Source: Candidatus Sysuiplasma jiujiangense
GTDB lineage: Archaea; Thermoplasmatota; Thermoplasmata; Sysuiplasmatales; Sysuiplasmataceae
NCBI GenBank assembly: GCA_019721075.1
Contig: JAHEAD010000012.1
Location: 1 to 64,000, forward strand
Reading direction: 5' to 3'
Length of the DNA: 64,000 nucleotides
Shown: positions 15,202 to 24,369 of the stretch, piece after piece
Position numbering within the stretch: the stretch's first letter is position 1
How the letters are laid out: the number at the start of each line of letters is the position of its first letter
Notes under the pieces: generated by a model
Seen by the model: only the letters and a program-made list of their open reading frames with translations
What the model was told of the DNA's origin: nothing
The model's database searches: none
Translations under genes and position numbers: made by a program

Positions 15202-17316
15202 GTGTATGAGCTCATTTTGATCCCTGTATCGGCTGTTATGGTTTACATAATAGCTGCCCTGATTAGATGGGCCTCAAATGTCAGGGAAAGAACAGGCTAT
15301 TCTCTCGTTCTCTTCCTATTTTCCATGATGGCCGGAATGCTGGGAGGAGCGGCGATTTATTTCTACAAACCTGATCTTTCAACCCTCGAAGTTGCCGCTG
15401 TCCTTAATTTTATCCTCATGCCCGTGGGTATCATGGCAATTCTTTTTGCATTTTTGACAAAGGGAAATGAGAAGAGGACAACACCCCCGCAGGCTGGTTT
15501 CACTGGTAATGCCATGGCCAATATCAGGACTTCGTATTCTGGAATTTTTGTCTGGTCTGTAATAGGCCTTGCGCTCCTGAACGAAGTACTGATGGGGCTC
15601 TCATTTTCAATAATATCCGGCTCAATAGTAATGCGAACTGCAGGCGCCCCAATACAGGCAACAACGCTAATCGGTGAAACGCTCAATTCTTACTGGTTTA
15701 CGCTTACAATGGGAGCAGAGATGCTTCTTACCACCTATTACTTCAGAAAGAGGATTAAGCATGAACTCAGGAACATACTGCTTTTCCAGGGAATAATAAT
15801 GTTGCTCTCTCCGCCTGCACTTTTTTCACTTGGTCTTACGCCGTTTTCCATCTATGCAGGCAGCCTGGCGATGATAACTCTGATCATTTACTTCTTCGAC
15901 TATTTCTACAAGAACCGGTCGATGAACAGACCAGTTTCTAATTATATAATACTGCTCCTGCTGCTCTATTCATTTATGATGGCTTCACTCTTTTACTGGA
16001 GATCCGGAGGAAGCGACATTTTATTCGGACTGTCCCTCGTCTTTGAAATGATAATATTCTTTGAAGCCATAATTGAACACAGGAAGTTCAACGTTGCTGA
16101 CAGGAGGAACTGGGTGGATGAGCCATGGTGGACGCTTCTGCTCCTTGCGCTTGTCTTCGTCTCGGAATACTTCATGGGTGCACTTCTGGACATTCAGTTT
16201 TACGGCATTTCGTTCCTGAACAGTGTTAAGCTGGCCGCTCTGAGCGGATCACCCGCGGCAGTTATCGGCGGAGCAATTTACAATTTCATCCGTTATTTTT
16301 CACTTATAACAAATTCGTCGTGGTTCTACATAATGATGGGAGCAGAAATGGGAACGCTCGTTGTAATGCAGATTGGGAAAGTCAGGCAACTGGAAACAAA
16401 GGTAAGACTCTCGCTGATCATTGTAGCATATGCGCTTTACACTGTTTTCTTCCCCTATTTTTTTCTGTCTCCTTCAGACCTTCCCAGAACCGCGTTTCTG
16501 GGTTGGAATATGGGGCTTGGAACCACGGGCCCTCTTGCACCCGCCTTTCTGATAGCGGTTGGCCTTACCTACCTGATAAGCGGCATACTTGCATTCCTCT
16601 TCGGCGGAAGGCAGGTGTGCTCGATGTTCTGCTCGGCGGCCCTGATGTATCAGGGCACTTTCTATGACAGTTCGAAAGCGTTCAACAGAAAGTCTTCACT
16701 GTCGAGAAAGTTGCACAGGAACAGGCTCTCCAAAACATATGTTGTAGTTGCATCGCTTGTCTGGGCAACTATGCTTTCGTCAGCGGCACTATCCTACCTG
16801 GATGCTGTCAGGTTGACAAACATCACGATTTTCGGCGAAGACCCACTCATGTTTGCCTATTCCTTCTACCTCAATTTTCTGTGGTACATAGTATTCATAA
16901 CAATACCGTTCGTGGGGACATACGGCTGTGTCTCGACTGGTTTCTGTTCATGGGGAATGTTCAACCAGTTCGTAGGCCGCATCGGCTTATGGCGTCTCAA
17001 AGTACGCGATCCGTACGAATGCGTAAAGTGCAAAACAAAGGACTGCGCCAACGCATGCCCGGTGGGGCTTACAACAATGCCTGGCAGTTTCATAAAAGGA
17101 GGGGAGTTCAGGAACTACAAGTGCATAGGTGTGGGAGACTGCGCCAACGCATGCCCGGTGGACAACATATTCTTTTATGATGTAAGGCACTGGTTTAAGG
17201 AGAGAGTTGCGAAGAAGGGTATGGAAGGGAGGCAATTCATCCCCGCGGAAGCACTTGGCAAATCTGTCGAAGACGGCAAAAAGGGCAGTTCTGATTTTAC
17301 TGCCGGACTGAAATGA
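15202..17316 (+). CDS. multi-spanning membrane 4Fe-4S protein (NapH-like C-terminus)
   Basis: A 704-residue protein with about twelve or more helices and a cytosolic iron-sulfur tail, probably moving electrons to or from quinone. After the hydrophobic part come RQVCSMFCSAALMYQG and TYGCVSTGFCSWGMF, similar to the CxxxCP-type turns of NapH/NosR proteins. The first ferredoxin-like motif is complete: C607, C610, C615, C619 (CVKCKTKDCANACP). The second has only C641, C647 and C651 (CIGVGDCANACP). A 25-bp stretch coding DCANACPV is identical in both motifs. The start is GTG 15202, about 27 bp after CTTATCTAATAAC. It lies just upstream of the Rieske and cytochrome b genes. Confidence 0.85.
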   Translation: MYELILIPVSAVMVYIIAALIRWASNVRERTGYSLVLFLFSMMAGMLGGAAIYFYKPDLSTLEVAAVLNFILMPVGIMAILFAFLTKGNEKRTTPPQAGFTGNAMANIRTSYSGIFVWSVIGLALLNEVLMGLSFSIISGSIVMRTAGAPIQATTLIGETLNSYWFTLTMGAEMLLTTYYFRKRIKHELRNILLFQGIIMLLSPPALFSLGLTPFSIYAGSLAMITLIIYFFDYFYKNRSMNRPVSNYIILLLLLYSFMMASLFYWRSGGSDILFGLSLVFEMIIFFEAIIEHRKFNVADRRNWVDEPWWTLLLLALVFVSEYFMGALLDIQFYGISFLNSVKLAALSGSPAAVIGGAIYNFIRYFSLITNSSWFYIMMGAEMGTLVVMQIGKVRQLETKVRLSLIIVAYALYTVFFPYFFLSPSDLPRTAFLGWNMGLGTTGPLAPAFLIAVGLTYLISGILAFLFGGRQVCSMFCSAALMYQGTFYDSSKAFNRKSSLSRKLHRNRLSKTYVVVASLVWATMLSSAALSYLDAVRLTNITIFGEDPLMFAYSFYLNFLWYIVFITIPFVGTYGCVSTGFCSWGMFNQFVGRIGLWRLKVRDPYECVKCKTKDCANACPVGLTTMPGSFIKGGEFRNYKCIGVGDCANACPVDNIFFYDVRHWFKERVAKKGMEGRQFIPAEALGKSVEDGKKGSSDFTAGLK

Positions 17317-17406
17317 TGCGGAACACTACAGCCCTTGTAAAGTTTTCAGGCTCTGCCGATGGATAGAGCATGTGCAACAAACGAAACTTCAACCGGCGTT
17401 TTGCAA

Positions 17407-17420
17407 AAATAAATATAAAG
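17407..17420 (+). promoter_or_regulatory. TATA box of the Rieske gene
   Basis: AAATAAATATAAAG at 17407-17420 lies about 35 bp before ATG 17450, in a 130-bp gap after the 4Fe-4S gene. It suggests the Rieske-cytochrome b pair has its own promoter. Confidence 0.5.
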
Positions 17421-17449
17421 AGTGCTGATACATTGGGAGCAGATTAAGT

Positions 17450-18373
17450 ATGACAGGTGAATTTGTTCGAAAAATTGCACCGATGACTCTTGCTGATTTT
17501 TACTACCTGCGAAAAACTTCAGGAGCAATGAAGAATCCCAGAACAAGGTTCAGCGATGAACTCTTTGTCAGCGAAGGTGAGGAGTACCTCTTCAGATATC
17601 TGACAAAAAACGTCGGCAATGTTGATGAGTCCAGGCGCAAATTTATCAAGGGAATGATGTGGGGAATAGGAGCCATTGCAGCAGGCAGCGTGCTCGACGC
17701 TGTACGCGGTCTCCAGATCCCGCTTATAGGTGCAAAGTCCTTTGCAAAAATGCAGCTTGTCGACACTGCCGGGAATCCGATAAAGGCATCGGCCATCCCC
17801 GTGAATGAACCTGTCATCACCCTCTATGAATATCCTCTGGAGAATGAAATAAATTTTGTCCTGAATCTGGGAGATTCGAACAACAATCCTGTTGCCATTG
17901 CGGCAACAGATGTGAAAATCCCGCTCACCGGTGCGACATACAAATTCCCGGGGGGAGTAGGTCCGAAGGGTTCTGTGGTTTCCTACAGCGCAATATGCCA
18001 GCACCTTGGCTGCGAACCGCCTGAAATTCATCTTTATCCCCCTGAATACATGAACAGCAATATGGCTCCACCTGCCTTCCTGCCGCCGGCGGCCCTTCAG
18101 GCTGCAAAGGCGGCCAATCTTCCCGCCGTGATACATTGCGACTGTCATGGTTCTACATACGATCCGTATCATGGGGCATCGGTGGTGACAGGACCTACAC
18201 AGAGGCCATTGCCTGCAATGGTCCTTGAATGGGATTCCTCTACCGACTACCTTTACGTAAGCGATGCAGTAGGTGTCCCGGTTTATGGCCACGTGAGCAC
18301 GCTTGTCGGCGGTGAACCCGTATCCGGCACATCAACACAGGTTTCGACTACAGTAAATCCGTTTCCGGCCTGA
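17450..18373 (+). CDS. Tat-dependent Rieske 2Fe-2S protein
   Basis: The Rieske subunit of a bc1-like quinol oxidising complex (SoxL/SoxF type), anchored on the outer face. It has 307 residues. A long cytosolic N-terminus (about 60 aa) precedes the twin-arginine motif SRRKFIKGM (R62-R63) and one anchor helix. The cluster boxes are C183-x-H185-LG-C188 and C230-D-C232-H233-GS, giving two Cys and two His ligands plus the usual disulfide pair. About 40 residues, Pro- and Ala-rich, separate the boxes, longer than in mitochondrial proteins but usual in archaeal ones. The tail is Ser/Thr-rich. Cytochrome b starts 10 bp downstream, so they are co-transcribed. Confidence 0.95.
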   Translation: MTGEFVRKIAPMTLADFYYLRKTSGAMKNPRTRFSDELFVSEGEEYLFRYLTKNVGNVDESRRKFIKGMMWGIGAIAAGSVLDAVRGLQIPLIGAKSFAKMQLVDTAGNPIKASAIPVNEPVITLYEYPLENEINFVLNLGDSNNNPVAIAATDVKIPLTGATYKFPGGVGPKGSVVSYSAICQHLGCEPPEIHLYPPEYMNSNMAPPAFLPPAALQAAKAANLPAVIHCDCHGSTYDPYHGASVVTGPTQRPLPAMVLEWDSSTDYLYVSDAVGVPVYGHVSTLVGGEPVSGTSTQVSTTVNPFPA

Positions 18374-18383
18374 GTGGAATCTT

Positions 18384-20186
18384 ATGGAACTGATGGATAA
18401 AATTTCGGAGAAGATCAAGGAGATTTCATCTAGGTTCTCGATGAAGTCAATTATCGACATAAATGAGCAGCCATTATTCAGAATGCCCAACTACATGTTT
18501 CGCCTGAAGTACTGGCTTGGAGCCATGGTTGGTGCCGCACTGATTTATGAAGTGATAAGCGGTCTTTTCCTTCTGCTGAATTATTACCCGTCCGATCCCT
18601 ACAACCAGACAATATACATGATTTACCACATACCGTTCGGCGCTGCAATACTGTTTTCCCATCTCTATGGCGCATATGTAATGATTTTTCTCATCTACAT
18701 ACACATGTTTCGTAACTATTTTGACGGTGCATACAAGAAACCGAGGCAATTTCAGTGGGTTATCGGGATCATACTTTTTGCACTAACGCTTGCCACCGCA
18801 TTCACAGGCTATTCACTGCCGGCCGACATACTCGGCATTGATGCGGACGACGTGGCGAGGGGAATTCTGGGATCCCTGCCTAGTGGTACAGCCCTTTCTT
18901 TCATCATATTCGGAAACGGACTTCCGATAAGCCAGTACACAAGGCTGCTTGGTTTCCACGTAATACTGACGGCCCTGATAGGCGCATTCTTTGCCATACA
19001 CTTCATGCTCTTTGAGCAGAATGGAGTGATGCCTTCAGAAAAGGTCAAGGGAACCGTACCCGCAATTTATCCAAAAAAGGTATGGGAAAAATTCAATCCC
19101 TGGTGGCCAAGAAACTTTGTCTATACGCTTGCAGTAACGATGATGGTATGGGGGATTATCCTGCTCATACCAAATCTGCTGGCGAATGTCAACGGGGTTC
19201 CATTTTTATTCCAGCCTGCGCCTGCACCGCCTCCGTCAAGTCCTTCAGCTGCACAAATACCTGCTTACCCTCCATGGTTCTTTCTCTTCCTCTACAAGGT
19301 GCTTGATTTCAGCACACCGACAGGCGCATCATACAATCCTGCGGTGGCATCATTGCTTGCCGGACTGGTTCCAGCCCTTTTCCTCCTGGCACTGCCATGG
19401 TTGGACAGGTCTCGAGAAACGGCACCCCATAAAAGACCGTTGTGGATCGGCATAGGCATACTGCTCATAACATACCTGGTGCAGCTCAGCGTCTGGGCAT
19501 ATACAGCAGCAGGTGTCAGGGAGCCGTTTTCCACCCAGGTGGGCATCATGCTGCCTCCTCTGGTAATTGCCTTCGTTTCCATATACGGTATTCCGAAATT
19601 GCTCATGCTCGATCGCAGGAAACTGGAACTTACACCAAAAACTGCGGGACTGCTCATTGTGGTCGGCCTTACTCTCATCGGTACAATCGGTGCTGCTTTG
19701 TCCCAGCCTTCTGTTTACGCGCTTGGAATAATCATACCGATAGGACTCACTTTTATACTGTTTGCAAAGAGGGTTCTTGCCGAAAGACCCGACAGGGCAG
19801 TTGTCGTCAAGAGCGACGAAAGGAGAATGAACCCGAATGTCGCAATGGCCATAATGTTCATATTGTTTGTAATTGCGGCAGGAATTGTTTACTTCATGAG
19901 TTTCTTCCCGATCACCGGCTACGGAAGCACCTTCTGGGGAATGGGTACGGGCGTCATACTGCTCATTTTCAGTTATGCGCTTATCCTCTGGGATTATGTG
20001 GCTTACCCGCAGGAAGAGGACGAAATACCCCTTTCCATACTGCTGCGGGAAGCTGATGCTATTCATGATGCGAAGACTACAAGGACTGCTCCGTCGGTAC
20101 GAAACCCTTCCATTTCTGTTTCGGTAAATACAACAGCAGGAGATAGGAGCTCAGCACCCAAGAAACTGGAGAACCCGGACAACTGA
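18384..20186 (+). CDS. cytochrome b of a bc1-like complex (SoxN type)
   Basis: The quinol-oxidising membrane subunit. The 600-residue sequence carries the four heme b ligands H93/H107 and H192/H206, each pair 14 residues apart as in bc1 complexes. GYSLPADILG after helix C corresponds to the Qo-site region. The Qo motif PEWY is replaced by PPWF (residues 296-299), so the Glu that takes a quinol proton is missing. The C-terminal half has about six further helices and a cytosolic tail, so it is longer than typical SoxN. It follows the Rieske gene and precedes the oxidase genes, implying one electron-transfer chain. Confidence 0.93.
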   Translation: MELMDKISEKIKEISSRFSMKSIIDINEQPLFRMPNYMFRLKYWLGAMVGAALIYEVISGLFLLLNYYPSDPYNQTIYMIYHIPFGAAILFSHLYGAYVMIFLIYIHMFRNYFDGAYKKPRQFQWVIGIILFALTLATAFTGYSLPADILGIDADDVARGILGSLPSGTALSFIIFGNGLPISQYTRLLGFHVILTALIGAFFAIHFMLFEQNGVMPSEKVKGTVPAIYPKKVWEKFNPWWPRNFVYTLAVTMMVWGIILLIPNLLANVNGVPFLFQPAPAPPPSSPSAAQIPAYPPWFFLFLYKVLDFSTPTGASYNPAVASLLAGLVPALFLLALPWLDRSRETAPHKRPLWIGIGILLITYLVQLSVWAYTAAGVREPFSTQVGIMLPPLVIAFVSIYGIPKLLMLDRRKLELTPKTAGLLIVVGLTLIGTIGAALSQPSVYALGIIIPIGLTFILFAKRVLAERPDRAVVVKSDERRMNPNVAMAIMFILFVIAAGIVYFMSFFPITGYGSTFWGMGTGVILLIFSYALILWDYVAYPQEEDEIPLSILLREADAIHDAKTTRTAPSVRNPSISVSVNTTAGDRSSAPKKLENPDN

Positions 20187-20389
20187 AAGTGGTTATGATT
20201 GTGTTTCCGGCCTGATTGTTTTCCTTGAAATGATCACATGCAATGAAGTAAACTGTGCATTGCAGACTAACCGGATCCTCTGTCGAAATTCACAAGGTAT
20301 TTATGTTAAAGTTTGTTAGTCGTGCAGCAAAGACGGGTGGGCATATCGCGCCTGTCTGAATTAACAGCGCCGGAAGGGAGATCGGTAAT

Positions 20390-22810
20390 TTGATGGGGCA
20401 TTACACCGAAAATCCGTACTCGAACAAATTTGCCAAGTCAATAAAGAGATGGCTCTTCACGACGAATCACAAGGACGTGGGTATCCTTTATCTCATTACT
20501 TCCCTCGCGTTTTTCTTTGTGGGAGGTTCGTTCGCCCTGCTGATGAGAACACAGCTCTATTACCCGAACAACACATTTCTCAATGCATATTACTACAATC
20601 AGCTCGTGACTTCGCATGGACTGATAATGGTTTTCTGGTTCATCAGTGCCTTTGCTTTCGCTTTTGCCAATTATATTGTCCCCATACAGATTGGAGCAAA
20701 GGACATGGCTTTTCCACGACTGAACGCACTGAGCTACTGGCTCTACCTCTTTTCAGGCATACTGTTTCTTTCGGGCTTCTTCATGCCTGGCGGAACCATT
20801 GCAGGCGGGTGGACAATATACCAGCCGCTGAACCAGCTGAAATATTCTCCTCAGCTGGGCGAGGATGCCGCACTTTTCGGCCTTCTTCTTTTAAGCGTTT
20901 CTGTGATAGTGAGCACGATCAATTTTGCAGTCACCATCACCATGAAAAGGGCCAAGGGCTACGGCTGGCTCGATCTGCCCATGTTCACAATTTCAATCAT
21001 GTTCACCATAATGATGATGTGGATGGCTTTTCCCGTATTCGCCACCGACATCGTGCTGCTGTTGATAAGCAGGACGGTTGGAGGCAGCATACTGCTGTCC
21101 GAGGCTGGCGGTGCCCTCCTGTGGCAGCATCTGTTCTGGTTTTTCGGGCATCCTGAGGTGTACATAGTATTCCTGCCGGCGCTTGGAATCATGTACGATG
21201 TCTCAAGCGTTTTTTCAGGTATGCCGATTTATACAAAGAAAGTGATGATTGCGACCTTCGCAGCTGAAACGCTGCTCAGTCTTACTGTCTATATGCATCA
21301 CATGTTCATGACTGGAACGAATCTGTTCTGGCTTGACGTATCCAGCGTAAACACGCTTACAATCGGCATACCGGCGGGCGTGCTCGTCCTCGGTGAACTG
21401 ACGACCAAGATCGACGGTACATTTCGCCCTGAAACGCCTGCACTCTTCACAGTCGGGGGGGTTATAGCATTCATCATCGGTGGGGCGACAGGCGTTTTCC
21501 TGTCATCCATAACGCTTGATTCCGGATTCAATGGAGGGTACTGGGTAATTGCGCATTTCCACTACATATTTGTCGGGACAATACTCTTCGGCATTTATTC
21601 CGGACTGTATTACTGGTTTCCCAAAATGTTCGGCAGGATGTACAGCGAGAAACTGGGGAAAATACATTTCGTCACGTCATTCATAGGACTGAATCTCCTC
21701 TATTTTCCCATGTTTGCCCTGTACAGCATGCCGCGAAGGTACTACACATATCCCGCGGGCCTTGGCTTTACCCTCCCTAATCAGCTCGCAACCATTGGCA
21801 GTTATCTTTTTGGCTTTGCGCAACTGATACTTGTGGTAAACTTAATATATTCATACAGGCACGGCGCCGTCGCCGGCGAGAATCCGTGGAATTCCTGGTC
21901 ATACGAATGGCTGATCCCTTCACCGCCCCCTGAATTCAACTTTGAGGGGGGAACAAGGGTAAATGACGGCAGGCTGATGATACTTCCGCCTGAGCCAGGG
22001 GTTAAAGAGGTTCATACCGGGAGTCACCTGAGCCCGTGGCCTATAACACTGTCGCTCGGTGCCACCCTTTCGTTTCTCGGCCTCACGCTAGCAATCGGTG
22101 GTTTCGGGAATATTGTCTTAGCAGCAGGTCTTATGATTTTTACCATAGCCGTTTTCGGCTGGATGATAGACGACTATTATGACGCATTTCCTGTTGTTGA
22201 GAAGGACGGAAGCAGGGATAAGGAGACATGGCCGTTCAGCGGAATGGACAGCAGAAGAATGGGAATGTGGGTATTCATTACAGGCGATTTTTTTGTGTTC
22301 ATGACACTCTTAACATCGACGATGTTTCTGAATCTTCAGATATCATTTTTCCACCTCGACCCGCCGTCTCCTGTAGAAAGCGCTTCAAATTTTGCAATTG
22401 CGGCTGCAGTTCTTATTGCGAGTATTTTCAGCATGTATGCTGCGGTATGGGGGGCAAGAAACAAGAAGAGAGATACAGTGCTGATGGGGCTCATCATGAC
22501 ACTGATATTTGCACTGATTTATGTCGGCACGGTGATGATGGACTGGGGGCAGCTGGCTTCAATAGGGGATGGCTTTGGTGCCATGGCTGCCAGCCCGTTA
22601 CTTTCCGCGTTCTACAGCGCCGACTTTATACACTTGGCACACATAGTCGCTGCAATCGCGCTGCTCATTTACTTTTCAATAAAGGCAGTAAGCAGCCACT
22701 TCTACAGGACTGACGGTACAGCTCATTCAAGCCTTGCCTCATTCTTCTATTTCTGGGTCCTTATTGCATTGATGGGCATTGTGTTCACAGGAGTTTTCGC
22801 AATGGTATGA
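20390..22810 (+). CDS. heme-copper oxidase subunit I fused to subunit III (copy 1)
   Basis: A terminal oxygen reductase subunit, 806 aa, with a SoxM-like I-III fusion. The subunit I part (about 1-500) has HGLIMVFWF (heme a His), IGAKDMAFPRLN (D-pathway Asp and Asn), HPEVY (H254, CuB ligand and cross-linked Tyr), MHHMF (H303-H304) and AHFHYIF (heme ligands). The K-pathway Lys is absent: PTGVKVF of the classical enzyme is PAGVLVL. Subunit III-like helices follow from about 615 (MGMWVFITGDFFVFMTLL) and end in HLAHIVAAIALL. TTG 20390 or ATG 20393 after GGAAGGGAG is the start; a TATA-like GGTATTTATG lies near 20296. A small TM gene and CoxII follow directly. Confidence 0.95.
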   Translation: MMGHYTENPYSNKFAKSIKRWLFTTNHKDVGILYLITSLAFFFVGGSFALLMRTQLYYPNNTFLNAYYYNQLVTSHGLIMVFWFISAFAFAFANYIVPIQIGAKDMAFPRLNALSYWLYLFSGILFLSGFFMPGGTIAGGWTIYQPLNQLKYSPQLGEDAALFGLLLLSVSVIVSTINFAVTITMKRAKGYGWLDLPMFTISIMFTIMMMWMAFPVFATDIVLLLISRTVGGSILLSEAGGALLWQHLFWFFGHPEVYIVFLPALGIMYDVSSVFSGMPIYTKKVMIATFAAETLLSLTVYMHHMFMTGTNLFWLDVSSVNTLTIGIPAGVLVLGELTTKIDGTFRPETPALFTVGGVIAFIIGGATGVFLSSITLDSGFNGGYWVIAHFHYIFVGTILFGIYSGLYYWFPKMFGRMYSEKLGKIHFVTSFIGLNLLYFPMFALYSMPRRYYTYPAGLGFTLPNQLATIGSYLFGFAQLILVVNLIYSYRHGAVAGENPWNSWSYEWLIPSPPPEFNFEGGTRVNDGRLMILPPEPGVKEVHTGSHLSPWPITLSLGATLSFLGLTLAIGGFGNIVLAAGLMIFTIAVFGWMIDDYYDAFPVVEKDGSRDKETWPFSGMDSRRMGMWVFITGDFFVFMTLLTSTMFLNLQISFFHLDPPSPVESASNFAIAAAVLIASIFSMYAAVWGARNKKRDTVLMGLIMTLIFALIYVGTVMMDWGQLASIGDGFGAMAASPLLSAFYSADFIHLAHIVAAIALLIYFSIKAVSSHFYRTDGTAHSSLASFFYFWVLIALMGIVFTGVFAMV

Positions 22811-22821
22811 GGTGAAATTAA

Positions 22822-22986
22822 TTGAGCAGCCAGGAGACAAATGAAGGAACGGCAGACAACGGAGATGAAAGGAAGGATGAACCATTTGTCGTTACAGACA
22901 ACCTGGTGATATTCCTGCTTATACTGTTTACTCTCATGATAAGCGCGTGGTGGCTTTTGAACATGTACATGGGAAGATGGATTTGA
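22822..22986 (+). CDS. 54-aa single-span oxidase-associated subunit
   Basis: An ORF of 54 residues starts at TTG 22822, six bases after a good ribosome-binding site (GAGGTGA, 22809-22815) that overlaps the CoxI/III stop. The first 27 residues are acidic and soluble, followed by one helix (LVIFLLILFTLMISAWWLL) and a short tail (NMYMGRWI). The position between CoxI/III and CoxII and the single helix fit a small structural oxidase subunit such as a subunit IV. No counterpart with a helix is present at the same place in the second oxidase cluster. Confidence 0.75.
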   Translation: MSSQETNEGTADNGDERKDEPFVVTDNLVIFLLILFTLMISAWWLLNMYMGRWI

Positions 22987-23006
22987 ACTGAAAAGGGACG
23001 ATTGAA

Positions 23007-23678
23007 ATGATAACGGAACAGATGATGCTGTCGTCGGGTGTATCGGTTACTTCGAATGTCTGGTATTCCATATTTTATCTCTACATGACTGTTGCAATCA
23101 TTGCCAGCGCTTTCTTCATAGGCTGGATAATATACCTGGTCATTTCCACCAGAGAGAGACCAAGCAGGCATACACCCAGCCAGATACACCCCGGCATCAT
23201 TCCATCGTCCACCAGAGGAAGGCCGAGAAATGTTGCATTTCTCATCTTATTCCTGATTGTCGTCTTTTTCGGGCTTTGGATATACCAGCTTCCGACTACA
23301 AACTTCATAAAACAGGCTCCCCAGAATGCAAAGAATGAGCTTGTAATTGATGTCTATGGACAGCAGTGGTTCTGGAGCTTCAGGTACCCCAACGGCTACA
23401 ATGTGTCAAAATATGCAACCTTTCCGACAAATACAACCATCCTTTTCAGAGTTACCAGCCTTGATGTGATGCATGAATTTTCAGTGCCTGCATTCGAGAT
23501 AAAAATAGATGCGTTTCCGGGTGTCTGGAACATCGCATGGACAAAGGTTTACCAGACAGGCAACTATACAGCATTCTGCACGGAACTCTGCGGTCTCGGA
23601 CATGCCACGATGTGGGCCAAACTCAATTTCGTCAGTCCGTCACAGTATCAGGCCTGGATTGCCGCCCACAATCCCTGA
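23007..23678 (+). CDS. heme-copper oxidase subunit II with CuA site (copy 1)
   Basis: The electron-entry subunit of the oxidase, 223 aa. Two N-terminal helices (about residues 17-45 and 73-91) are followed by an external cupredoxin domain. CuA ligands are all present: His in VMHEFSVP, then CTELCGLGHATM (two Cys, Glu carbonyl, His, Met). The aromatic YGQQWFWSFRYPNGY is the electron-entry region. The start ATG 23007 follows GGGACGATTGAA. It is the last gene of the CoxI/III-small TM-CoxII operon. The upstream domain-1 cupredoxin is a candidate donor. Confidence 0.95.
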   Translation: MITEQMMLSSGVSVTSNVWYSIFYLYMTVAIIASAFFIGWIIYLVISTRERPSRHTPSQIHPGIIPSSTRGRPRNVAFLILFLIVVFFGLWIYQLPTTNFIKQAPQNAKNELVIDVYGQQWFWSFRYPNGYNVSKYATFPTNTTILFRVTSLDVMHEFSVPAFEIKIDAFPGVWNIAWTKVYQTGNYTAFCTELCGLGHATMWAKLNFVSPSQYQAWIAAHNP

Positions 23679-23757
23679 CCATGACGGATGCGATTGGATG
23701 CATGACAAGAAAACGGACTGATGAAAACACCGAACCCCGGGAAATACATTACGCCGG

Positions 23758-24330
23758 TTAGCGCAGAGTTCGGCGATCAGCCAGTAGTTTCCTCCAGCTG
23801 AGCAGGAGAAGGTAGAGTATTGCCGAATCAAATGTGAACGTGATATAGCCGTAGTCACCGGCAAGCACTGACAGGTATTCAAGAAAAGAGGATCTGTAGG
23901 CCAATTCCACGAACATGACGCCGAGGGTGCTGAGGGGGGAGAGAAACATGACAGCAGTAAGAAGAAGTATCCATAGAGCTGGATTCTTCCAGAGAATGAC
24001 GTTGTTTTCCGGGACATCCGGTTTCAGGGCATTCCAGGCCGCCTGTGTGTCCTTGACCACAAGCGTTGTAATGAGCACTGAGAAAAAAGTATTTCCAAAC
24101 AGCAGCATGAGTATGATGTGGCCGGTGGGAAACCATTCAATGCCGGAGTTATATACGGAAACAGGATTGTTAGCGTGAAAGAAAAAGAACGGATTCGGAG
24201 TCCCGGTCTGTTTAAGCAGAGGATAAACGCTAATCCTGTAGTAGAATATCATATTGTTTGATTCTGCAAAAAGCAGCCAGTACACAATGCCCAGTAGAAG
24301 TGTCAGTGCTGCGCTAACATATCTGCCCAC
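23758..24330 (-). CDS. polytopic membrane protein of unknown function
   Basis: A 190-residue protein with about five hydrophobic segments (TLLLGIVYWLLFAE, GHIILMLLFGNTFFSVLITT, LWILLLTAVMFLSP, SAILYLLLLSW) and an aromatic loop (NPFFFFHANNP). It has the same general look as the membrane protein at 10288 (one external loop and a WFP/FFP-H motif), but similarity is not established. The start is GTG 24330. It is transcribed away from ctaB, sharing the intergenic region with an inverted repeat, and sits between CoxII and heme O synthase. A role in oxidase biogenesis is a guess. Confidence 0.65.
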   Translation of the reverse strand: MGRYVSAALTLLLGIVYWLLFAESNNMIFYYRISVYPLLKQTGTPNPFFFFHANNPVSVYNSGIEWFPTGHIILMLLFGNTFFSVLITTLVVKDTQAAWNALKPDVPENNVILWKNPALWILLLTAVMFLSPLSTLGVMFVELAYRSSFLEYLSVLAGDYGYITFTFDSAILYLLLLSWRKLLADRRTLR

Positions 24331-24350
24331 TTTTATTTCACGAAGGCAAC

Positions 24351-24369
24351 ATAAGTCTACTTGACTTAT
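24351..24369. promoter_or_regulatory. inverted repeat in the ctaB divergent region
   Basis: ATAAGTC-TACTT-GACTTAT has perfect 7-bp arms around a 5-bp spacer. It lies 20 bp upstream of the minus-strand membrane gene and 140 bp upstream of ctaB, in the only intergenic space between these divergent genes. The symmetry and size fit a dimeric regulator site. Confidence 0.4.

Noticed and set aside
19350-20066. 238-codon minus-strand frame opposite cytochrome b
   Set aside because: Antisense shadow of a gene with clear heme ligands; composition is Tyr/His/Gln-rich and random.
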